From Granulosicoccaceae bacterium (GTDB taxonomy: Bacteria > Pseudomonadota > Gammaproteobacteria > Granulosicoccales > Granulosicoccaceae): DNA of 64,000 bases. Of the stretch, positions 1-7,842 are shown piece after piece; the stretch's first letter is position 1, and each line of letters begins with the position of its first letter. The notes beneath the pieces were generated by a model. The model ran no database searches. It saw only the letters and a list, made by a program, of their open reading frames with translations, and was not told where the DNA came from. The stretch is taken from the NCBI GenBank assembly GCA_020629835.1, contig JAHDCO010000001.1, forward strand, positions 1 through 64,000. Reading direction: 5' to 3'. The position numbers and the translations under genes are program-made.

Positions 1-817
1 GCTCATCAAGTTCATCAAGTTCATCAAGTTCATCGAGTTCATCGAGTTCATCGAGCTCGTCTAGTTCGTCTAGTTCGTCTAGCTCATCCAGATCACCTAA
101 CGGATCTGTCTGTTGCGCCGCAGGGCGAGGGCGCGTGTCTTTTTTCCCGTCCCAGGTCAGAGCACGATGACGGGTAATCCAGAAGTCGCGGGCTGTTAGG
201 TAAGGATCAAGAGCTACGCTATCCAACAACCCGGTGGCCTCCAAAAGGTCGGCACGAAAGCTAATTACCGACAGGGCACTGGTCGCGTAGCGGGTGGTGC
301 TGTCATCTACTCGCGCAATCATGTTTACCGTTTGGCTTTCAGTCAGCAGACCGGCGCTGCTGCGCAAATTGTTTGGGCCGTAAAATGGGAGCACCACATA
401 AGGGCCTTCCCCCACGCCCCAAACACCCAGCGTCTGCCCGAACGACTCATTGTGTTTAGGCAACCCAAGCGGCGTAGCGAAGTCAATTAATCCACCCAGT
501 CCCAGGGTTGTGTTCACCAACAAACGCCCGGTGTCGCTGGCGGCCTGTTTGAATTTCCCCTGCAGCACGTCGTTTACAACCACTCTGACATCGTCCAGGT
601 TATTGAAAAAATTTCGCACACCGGTTTCGACGGGGTCGGGCGTTACCTTTTTATAACCTTGGGCGACCGGCTTTAATACCGCCCGATCGAGTGCGTCGTT
701 AAATGCGAATACCTTTCGATTCATGGGCTCCCACGGGTCGTGGATGGGGCCGTTCGGTGGATTCGTTGCGCACGCACTGGTAAGCAGTACAACGCTGAGC
801 AATAAAAAACGAAACAT
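1..817 (-). CDS. mlaA: MlaA (VacJ) outer-membrane lipoprotein, 3' end cut by window
   Basis: This is the outer-membrane component of the Mla retrograde phospholipid transport system; it forms a ring in the outer membrane and extracts mislocalised phospholipids from the outer leaflet. The visible 272 residues start with a short lipoprotein signal peptide ending in the lipobox LLTSAC (Cys16). The family core follows: DPWEPMNR, then FNDALDR and a GLGGLIDFA segment, ending with the DPYLTARDFW region. Beyond the core there is a Pro-rich linker and an acidic tail of Leu-Asp-Glu repeats that leaves the window, which is not part of the normal MlaA fold. An in-frame ATG at 856 would add 13 residues; neither start has a clear Shine-Dalgarno. 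The gene is divergent from mlaFEDCB, so the Mla genes sit together here, unlike E. coli where mlaA is remote. Confidence 0.93.
   Translation of the reverse strand, partial: MFRFLLLSVVLLTSACATNPPNGPIHDPWEPMNRKVFAFNDALDRAVLKPVAQGYKKVTPDPVETGVRNFFNNLDDVRVVVNDVLQGKFKQAASDTGRLLVNTTLGLGGLIDFATPLGLPKHNESFGQTLGVWGVGEGPYVVLPFYGPNNLRSSAGLLTESQTVNMIARVDDSTTRYATSALSVISFRADLLEATGLLDSVALDPYLTARDFWITRHRALTWDGKKDTRPRPAAQQTDPLGDLDELDELDELDELDELDELDELDELDELDE
2..91 (-). repeat. 9-bp coding tandem repeat, (Leu-Asp-Glu)x10 visible
   Basis: Ten consecutive in-frame 9-base units encode Leu-Asp-Glu at the C-terminal end of mlaA and continue past the window edge, so the true copy number is unknown. Read on the minus strand, the units fall into synonymous blocks: one CTGGATGAG, three CTAGACGAR, three CTCGATGAR and three CTTGATGAR. 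Because the unit is a multiple of three, gain or loss of copies changes tail length without a frameshift. Homogeneous blocks suggest local slippage or unequal exchange followed by drift. Confidence 0.9.
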
Positions 818-1009
818 GTTGGGGAACCGGGTTCGCAGGTTTTGGGAGACCGTCATGATCAGCTAGTGTAGCGAGTCAAGTAACGTACGGTGTAGCGGAG
901 TCGGCTGGATAGGTACATGTCGATACAGTCATCAGAGTAGGTTTTCAAGTTGGACTGGTACACTGTTAGCCTGAATTTGCCATTGTTTTAACTTTGAGAG
1001 CCCGTTCCT

Positions 1010-1834
1010 TTGTCAGACACCCAAAGCACCTTGGTCAAAATTCGCGACTTGCATTTTAGTCGTGGGCCAAAAGCTATCTTCAAAGGCCTGAGTGTAGACA
1101 TCCCGAGAGGAAAGGTGACCACCATCCTCGGCCCCAGCGGCACGGGTAAAACCACACTACTGAAGCTCATTGGAGGGCAGGAAAAACCGTCGCAGGGGCG
1201 CATCGAAGTGGATGGCCTGCACGTTGCCGGTTTGTCACGTCGGGATTTATTCGATCTGCGTAAGCGTATCGGCATGTTGTTCCAATCTGGTGCGTTGCTA
1301 ACGGACCTATCTGTGTTCGACAACGTTGCCTTTCCGTTGCGTGAGCACACCAAATTGCCGGAAACGCTCATTCATAAGCTGGTTTTGATGCGTCTGCATT
1401 CCGTGGGACTACGCGGTGCAAGAGATTTGATGCCTGCAGAATTGTCCGGCGGCATGGCGCGCCGTGCGGCACTCGCAAGAGCTTTGGTCATGGATCCAAT
1501 GATGATCATGTACGACGAACCGTTTACCGGCCAGGATCCTATTTCGATGGGTGTATTGCTGGAGCTAATCCATACCGTGAACAAAGCGCTCGGCTTAACC
1601 TCGCTAATCGTTTCCCATGATCTGGCTGAATCGCTGTCCATTTCTGATTTTGTTGTGGTGATATCCGAGGGCAAAGTGGTGGAGTCCGGAACGCCAGAGG
1701 CTTTGCGCAACAGTCAGTCAGCCTGGGTGCAACAATTTTTGAATGGCGAACCTGACGGGCCAGTACCGTTTCAACTTGAAGCGCCTGACTACGCGAGCGA
1801 CTTAGCGTCATCCAAGGAGCGCCTGGATGCTTAA
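1010..1834 (+). CDS. mlaF: MlaF, ATPase of the Mla phospholipid ABC transporter
   Basis: Cytoplasmic ABC ATPase that powers the inner-membrane MlaFEDB complex. The 274-residue protein has Walker A GPSGTGKT (residues 41-48), signature LSGG (145-148) and Walker B MIMYDEP with Asp169/Glu170, followed by an SHDLAES H-loop. It is first in an mlaFEDCB operon. The start is a TTG at 1010 (no ATG fits the conserved N-terminus), with only weak ribosome-binding sequence upstream. The 192-base divergent spacer to mlaA (818-1009) must hold both promoters; TTGGAC at 950-955 and an extended -10-like TGGTACACT at 956-964 are visible but do not form one convincing promoter. Confidence 0.96.
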   Translation: MSDTQSTLVKIRDLHFSRGPKAIFKGLSVDIPRGKVTTILGPSGTGKTTLLKLIGGQEKPSQGRIEVDGLHVAGLSRRDLFDLRKRIGMLFQSGALLTDLSVFDNVAFPLREHTKLPETLIHKLVLMRLHSVGLRGARDLMPAELSGGMARRAALARALVMDPMMIMYDEPFTGQDPISMGVLLELIHTVNKALGLTSLIVSHDLAESLSISDFVVVISEGKVVESGTPEALRNSQSAWVQQFLNGEPDGPVPFQLEAPDYASDLASSKERLDA

Positions 1835-2606
1835 TGCCATTCAGTCGCTGGGAGCCAAGACCCTTTCAGCGGTGGCCACGTTAGGCCGCGCACACGCTTT
1901 TTTGCTGCAAACGCTAATTGGCATGCCGGCAGCGATCGCGCGCTTTTCCTTAGTGATTCAACAGCTATACGCCAGTGGCGTGAAAACACTATCCATTATT
2001 TTAGTCTCAGGGCTATTCGTGGGCATGGTTTTGGCCCTGCAGGGTTACAACACCCTGGTTCAGTTCGGTGCCGAAGAATCCTTAGGAGTTGTCGTAGCAC
2101 TCACCCTGGTTCGAGAGCTAGGGCCTGTGGTTACCGGTCTTCTTTTCGCAGGTCGTGCCGGTTCAGCGCTTACAGCTGAAATCGGGCTTATGAAATCGAC
2201 CGAACAGCTGTCCGGTCTGGAAATGATGGCCATTGATCCGTATCAAAGAATATTTGCGCCTCGCTTACTGGCCGGCTTTCTGGCACTGCCTATGCTGGCC
2301 GCTATGTTCAGTGCGGTAGGCGTCCTGGGTGGACACTTAGTTGCTGTTGAATTGTTGGGAGTTGACGTTGGCGCTTATTGGTCGCAAATGCAGAGTGCCG
2401 TTAGTTTTCAAGCCGATGTTGTCAACGGTCTTATTAAGGGCGTGGTATTTGGTCTGGTCGTTACCTGGATAGCCATTTTTGAAGGTGCGGATTGCATACC
2501 CACCCCGGAAGGTGTTGCCAGTGCTACGACTCGCACGGTCGTGAAGTCTTCGTTGGCGGTTTTGGGATTGGATTTCCTGTTAACCGCCGTCATGTTTTCG
2601 GTATAG
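1827..2606 (+). CDS. mlaE: MlaE, permease of the Mla ABC transporter
   Basis: Integral membrane permease (DUF140/MlaE family) of the phospholipid ABC transporter, 259 residues, with an N-terminal interface helix followed by about five membrane segments. The family block LVRELGPVVTGLLFAGRAG, followed by an AEIG segment and the EQL-containing cytoplasmic loop that contacts MlaF, is present near residues 91-130. It overlaps the end of mlaF by 8 bases, indicating translational coupling of ATPase and permease. Confidence 0.96.
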   Translation: MLNAIQSLGAKTLSAVATLGRAHAFLLQTLIGMPAAIARFSLVIQQLYASGVKTLSIILVSGLFVGMVLALQGYNTLVQFGAEESLGVVVALTLVRELGPVVTGLLFAGRAGSALTAEIGLMKSTEQLSGLEMMAIDPYQRIFAPRLLAGFLALPMLAAMFSAVGVLGGHLVAVELLGVDVGAYWSQMQSAVSFQADVVNGLIKGVVFGLVVTWIAIFEGADCIPTPEGVASATTRTVVKSSLAVLGLDFLLTAVMFSV

Positions 2607-2617
2607 GTTCGAATTAG

Positions 2618-3067
2618 ATGAATGCTCGAGCAATGGAAATTTTGGTTGGAACGTTCATGCTGCTGTTTTTCGCAGCCATGGTCATTCTCGCCATGAAAGT
2701 CAGCAACCTGGCCAGCCTGACCGGTGGCGATGGCTACAAGGTTGTTGCGTATTTTGAAAATATTGGCGGCCTGAAGCCCAGAGCTCCGGTCTCGGCCAGT
2801 GGCGTGCGTGTAGGGCAGGTGTCAGATATCGAATATGACCCTGAAACCTTTCAGGCCAAAGTAACTCTCAGCATCAATAACGAATACAGCGAATTCCCGA
2901 TCGACACAACCGCAGGTATCTACACCGCCGGCCTTTTGGGTGAACAGTACATTGGGCTGGACCCAGGTGGCGACATTGATTTCCTGGTAGACGGCGATGA
3001 AGTTGAATTTACTCAATCCGCGCTTGTACTGGAACGATTGATTGGCCGGGTGCTGGTCAACCAGTAA
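2618..3067 (+). CDS. mlaD: MlaD, MCE-domain lipid-binding subunit
   Basis: Inner-membrane-anchored periplasmic subunit that forms a hexameric ring on MlaE and receives or delivers phospholipids to MlaC. The 149-residue protein has one N-terminal membrane helix (about residues 7-27) and an MCE domain (about 40-116) with the typical VSASGVRVGQVSDI stretch. Length matches the short single-MCE MlaD class; the C-terminus is shorter than in E. coli (183 aa). It starts 11 bases after mlaE. Confidence 0.95.
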   Translation: MNARAMEILVGTFMLLFFAAMVILAMKVSNLASLTGGDGYKVVAYFENIGGLKPRAPVSASGVRVGQVSDIEYDPETFQAKVTLSINNEYSEFPIDTTAGIYTAGLLGEQYIGLDPGGDIDFLVDGDEVEFTQSALVLERLIGRVLVNQ

Positions 3068-3093
3068 GCCTGAATTTTGCATAGAAGCGTGTA

Positions 3094-3729
3094 ATGAAAA
3101 GGACAATACAACGCATGTGGGCATTAACAAAAAAAATAGGGAGCATCGCTGCTGCCTTAGTTTTCATATCCTCAGTCAACCTTGCTCAAGCGCAGGACGA
3201 TCACCCGGCACAGGTACTGGTTGAAACAGCCATCACCGACATGCTCGGGTTTTTGTCTGAAAATGTGGATGCTGCGAAAGAAGACCCGTCGATACTGCAG
3301 GCTAAAGTCGATGAGGTTGTTGTACCTCATATCGATTTTGAGACCATGACGAGGTTGTCGATCGGTAAAAACTGGCGACTGGCGGATGAACAACAGCAAG
3401 TTGAACTGGTTTCGGAGTTCAAAACCTTACTGTTGAACACTTACACCACGGCCATGACGCAATACGGTGGTGAAGAGGTGAAGTTCGAGCGCTTTCGACC
3501 AGAAAATCGTGAGGATCGAGCGGAAGTTCGCTCGGCGTTTATGCAAAGTGGCAGCTCCGAAGTGCCAGTGATTTACAAACTGCGTGAAAAAGGCGGCTGG
3601 ACTATTTACGACATCGAGGTAGCAGGTCTTAGCTTAGTGAATAATTTTCGCCAGACTTTCACCGATAAAATCAACGCTGACGGCATCGATGGTTTGCTGG
3701 CGTTCTTGAAAGAAAGAAATCAGGGCTAA
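3094..3729 (+). CDS. mlaC: MlaC, periplasmic phospholipid shuttle
   Basis: Soluble periplasmic carrier (Tol-tol-Ttg2 family) that moves phospholipid between MlaA at the outer membrane and MlaD at the inner membrane. The 211 residues begin with a cleavable signal peptide, likely cut after AQA (residue 33). The family features PHIDFETMTRLSIGKNW and the C-terminal GWTIYDIEVAGLSLVNNFR are clear. A second in-frame ATG at 3115 would give a shorter signal peptide. Next gene mlaB begins one base after the stop. Confidence 0.95.
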   Translation: MKRTIQRMWALTKKIGSIAAALVFISSVNLAQAQDDHPAQVLVETAITDMLGFLSENVDAAKEDPSILQAKVDEVVVPHIDFETMTRLSIGKNWRLADEQQQVELVSEFKTLLLNTYTTAMTQYGGEEVKFERFRPENREDRAEVRSAFMQSGSSEVPVIYKLREKGGWTIYDIEVAGLSLVNNFRQTFTDKINADGIDGLLAFLKERNQG

Positions 3730-3730
3730 G

Positions 3731-4018
3731 GTGTCGACTCACTCTCACACATTCGAAGGCGATGTCTGTTATTTGTCCGGCGCAGTGGATTTTGCCAGTG
3801 CGCCGGAGATCTTGAAAATCGTCGCAGATCGTCTTGAGTCCGGGCAATCTGCGGTGGTGGATTTTTCTCGGGTTACGCAGGCGAACAGCGTGGCGCTTGC
3901 GCTCATGCTGGAATGGAAATCCGTCGCTGCCGAACATGGGGGCAGCGTTACTCACCAGAATTTGCCCGATTCTATCCGGCAACTGTCTGAGATCAGCCAA
4001 GTCAGCACGTTGATATAG
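3731..4018 (+). CDS. mlaB: MlaB, STAS-domain subunit
   Basis: Small cytoplasmic STAS-domain protein (95 residues) that binds MlaF and is needed for assembly and activity of the transporter. The conserved STAS loop DFSRVTQANSVALALMLEW is at about residues 45-63. GTG start immediately after the mlaC stop. In E. coli a bolA-family gene (ibaG) lies between mlaB and murA; here only 65 bases separate mlaB from murA and no bolA-like frame is visible. Confidence 0.93.
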   Translation: MSTHSHTFEGDVCYLSGAVDFASAPEILKIVADRLESGQSAVVDFSRVTQANSVALALMLEWKSVAAEHGGSVTHQNLPDSIRQLSEISQVSTLI

Positions 4019-4026
4019 TCGTATAA

Positions 4027-5343
<1,317 letters not shown>

Positions 5344-5347
5344 ACCA

Positions 5348-5989
5348 GTGACTCTGCGCATTGCACTCTCAAAGGGTCGAATCTTCGATGACACTCTGCC
5401 GCTATTAGCGGCCGCGAACATACACCCCGCGGAATCTCCCGAGACATCACGCAAGCTTATCTTGCCTTCAGTTGAAGGTGATGTGGAGTTTCTTATCGTA
5501 CGTGCCTCGGACGTGGCTACTTACGTGCAACATGGTGGTGCCGATTTGGGCGTGGTAGGTAAAGATGTGTTGTTGGAACACGGTGGCGAGGGATTGCTCG
5601 AGCCGCTGGATCTGCATATCGCGCGTTGTAAGCTGATGGTGTGCGGCCCGCCGGAATTGGATTTACATGCCAACGTGCGTTTGCGCGTTGCCACTAAGTA
5701 CACACAATGCGCTCGCGCACATTTTGCATCGACGAGCCGCCAGGTTGAAATCATCAAACTGTATGGGTCTATGGAATTGGCCCCTCTAACCGGGCTTGCT
5801 GATGCCATCGTTGATGTTGTAGATACTGGCAACACGCTAAAAGCCAATGGCTTGGTCGCGTTAGAACATGTGGCGGATAGTACGGCGCGACTGGTTGTTA
5901 ATCGCGTGTCGATGAAGACGCGTCATTCGCTTATCACCCCCATTATTGAACGTGTCAGAGCCGCTGTCGCGTCAAACCAACCTAACTAA
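5348..5989 (+). CDS. hisG: ATP phosphoribosyltransferase HisG, short form
   Basis: First enzyme of histidine synthesis, condensing ATP and PRPP. At 213 residues it is the short form, lacking the C-terminal ACT-like regulatory domain of E. coli HisG (299 aa). In families that have the short form, activity needs the HisS-like partner HisZ, which is not in this window. The PRPP-binding motif [18 protein letters not shown] is intact. The GTG at 5348, four bases after the murA stop, was chosen because the protein then begins [20 protein letters not shown] as in the family; a longer frame from 5237 would overlap murA by over 100 bases with unrelated sequence. Confidence 0.95.
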   Translation: MTLRIALSKGRIFDDTLPLLAAANIHPAESPETSRKLILPSVEGDVEFLIVRASDVATYVQHGGADLGVVGKDVLLEHGGEGLLEPLDLHIARCKLMVCGPPELDLHANVRLRVATKYTQCARAHFASTSRQVEIIKLYGSMELAPLTGLADAIVDVVDTGNTLKANGLVALEHVADSTARLVVNRVSMKTRHSLITPIIERVRAAVASNQPN

Positions 5990-5999
5990 TTCATTGATC

Positions 6000-7049
6000 A
6001 TGTCTACTGACGACTTACGTATTACCAGCACCGAAGAACTGCGATCCCCGGCCAGTTTGATTGAGCAAATTCCGGTGTCGGAAAAAGCGGCCGCCACAGT
6101 GACCTTGGCGCGTGATTCGGTGCAACGTATCTTAAACGGTGAAGATGATCGGCTAGCGGTCGTCGTCGGACCATGCTCCATTCATGATCCTGAAGCGGCT
6201 ATGGAATACGCTAATCGCTTAGCTGAGGTACAGGAGCGCTATGCAGACAGCCTTTACCTGATCATGCGGGTGTACTTTGAAAAACCCCGAACCACCGTTG
6301 GCTGGAAGGGTTTAATCAACGACCCTGCCATGGACAACAGCTTTCAAATAAACAAAGGTCTGGAAACCGCGCGCAGCTTACTCGCCGGTATCAATGATCT
6401 CGGCATCCCAGCTGGAGTGGAGTACCTGGACTTAATCAGCCCGCAGTTCATCGCAGACTTAGTCGGTTGGGGCGCTATCGGCGCAAGAACCACTGAAAGC
6501 CAGGGTCATCGGGAACTGGCGTCTGGCTTATCGTGCCCAGTAGGATTTAAAAACGGCACGGCGGGTAGTGTGCAGATAGCGGTAGACGCTATCGGTGCAG
6601 CTCGTCATTCGCATCACTTTTTATCGGTTACCAAGGAAGGGCAGTCGGCTATTTTTAAAACCTCAGGTAATGCAGGTGGGCATTTGATTTTGCGTGGCGG
6701 TAGTGCCCATACAAACTACGACGCCGCCAGTGTGGATGCCGCGTGTGCCTTGTTATCGAAGGCGGGTTTACCGGAGCGGGTAATGATCGACTGCAGTCAC
6801 GCCAACTCACGTAAATTGCATCGGCGTCAAGGCTACGTTTGCGGCGACATCTGTGCTCAGTTGAAGTTGGGTGATACGCGCATCATGGGAGTCATGATTG
6901 AGAGCAATTTGGTTGAAGGTAACCAAAGTGTTTCGAACAAGCCGTTGGTGCGAGGGCAGAGCGTAACCGATGCCTGTGTTTCGTGGGAAAACACACTGCC
7001 CATGTTGGATGGCCTTGCCGAAGCGGTGCGTATACGCCGAGGCGACTAA
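6000..7049 (+). CDS. 3-deoxy-7-phosphoheptulonate (DAHP) synthase, class I
   Basis: Condenses PEP and erythrose 4-phosphate to DAHP, entering the shikimate pathway. With the ATG at 6000 it has 349 residues, like the AroF/G/H isozymes of E. coli. Class I motifs are present: GPCSIHDP, FEKPRTTVGWKGLINDP, GARTTESQGHRELASGL, GFKNGT and the metal-binding MIDCSHANS. The isozyme type (feedback by Phe, Tyr or Trp) cannot be told from these motifs. A longer frame from 5946 would overlap hisG and adds no family sequence. The 145 bases after it (7050-7194) show no convincing gene, promoter or terminator. Confidence 0.96.
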   Translation: MSTDDLRITSTEELRSPASLIEQIPVSEKAAATVTLARDSVQRILNGEDDRLAVVVGPCSIHDPEAAMEYANRLAEVQERYADSLYLIMRVYFEKPRTTVGWKGLINDPAMDNSFQINKGLETARSLLAGINDLGIPAGVEYLDLISPQFIADLVGWGAIGARTTESQGHRELASGLSCPVGFKNGTAGSVQIAVDAIGAARHSHHFLSVTKEGQSAIFKTSGNAGGHLILRGGSAHTNYDAASVDAACALLSKAGLPERVMIDCSHANSRKLHRRQGYVCGDICAQLKLGDTRIMGVMIESNLVEGNQSVSNKPLVRGQSVTDACVSWENTLPMLDGLAEAVRIRRGD

Positions 7050-7194
7050 ACGTGATGTAGTTCAAGTTTTACTCAACGCTGACCGAGTCAATGCGGGTGT
7101 CACGCCTGCCCTCGGTACACAGTGGTAAAGCTTCAAGCCTAAGGGCCGCTTTTTAAAGGCATCAGACAGTTGTCGATGCGCTTGAAAAGTTCCT

Positions 7195-7824
7195 ATGGCT
7201 CGTTCATCCGATGCGGCATTCCCGCTTTCTCTGCTCCGTGACAAAACGTTTCAATTCAGACAAGTCCGCCGCGTGATGTGGCTGACGCTGTTTTTTATCC
7301 TGCAATCGACGCTGGTGCTGGGAGTGTTCTACTACTTCCTGCTGGGAGACCTTGTCGCGGGTACTGCGCCCTTACTCTTCACCTCTGAAGACATGGCAAT
7401 GTTGAATGAGCAGATTCCGTCGGTATCTACGGTGATGTCACAGTGGCTGGTGGTGATGCTAGCGATTAACGCAGTCGTTACCGGAGCCATCGCGGTTTAT
7501 GTCATGCGTAAGCTCGGTAACCCGATATTGGCGCTTCATCGAGCATTGAACGAGATCGGTGACGGTAACCTTAACGTACGCCTGCGTTCTCGTGACAGTA
7601 AGGATTTCGCTGAAATCACTGAAGCCATGAACCGTGCAACGGCCAGTATTCAAAAGCAAATCGAAGCGGCTAAGCAACAGACCAAGGTGTTGGACGAATT
7701 AGAGTCTCAGCCTGATCCAGATGCTGACGAGATAAAGAAGGCGCTGGAAAATTGTCGCAACGTTTTGAGTTTTTTCCGCGAAGACAGTACCGAACCTGCG
7801 AAAGCCGCCAATGGCGACAGTTAA
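7195..7824 (+). CDS. Membrane HAMP-domain protein without output domain
   Basis: A 209-residue protein with two predicted membrane helices (about 27-50 and 83-105), a roughly 30-residue extracytoplasmic loop, a HAMP domain right after the second helix (about 106-158, with LGNPILALHRALNEIGDGN) and a charged C-terminal coiled coil ending in an acidic tail. Sensor histidine kinases and chemoreceptors share this layout but continue into an output domain; here the stop falls soon after the coiled coil and no kinase, cyclase or methyl-accepting segment follows. It is 18 bases upstream of the metalloprotease gene and probably cotranscribed, so it may sense or relay an envelope signal linked to that protease. 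Function not known. Confidence 0.8.
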   Translation: MARSSDAAFPLSLLRDKTFQFRQVRRVMWLTLFFILQSTLVLGVFYYFLLGDLVAGTAPLLFTSEDMAMLNEQIPSVSTVMSQWLVVMLAINAVVTGAIAVYVMRKLGNPILALHRALNEIGDGNLNVRLRSRDSKDFAEITEAMNRATASIQKQIEAAKQQTKVLDELESQPDPDADEIKKALENCRNVLSFFREDSTEPAKAANGDS

Positions 7825-7842
7825 GTCGTAGGTTTTACTCAT

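Noticed and set aside
2-91. CRISPR-like or iteron-like repeat array
   Set aside because: The 9-base repeats are contiguous, in frame and part of mlaA; there are no spacers.
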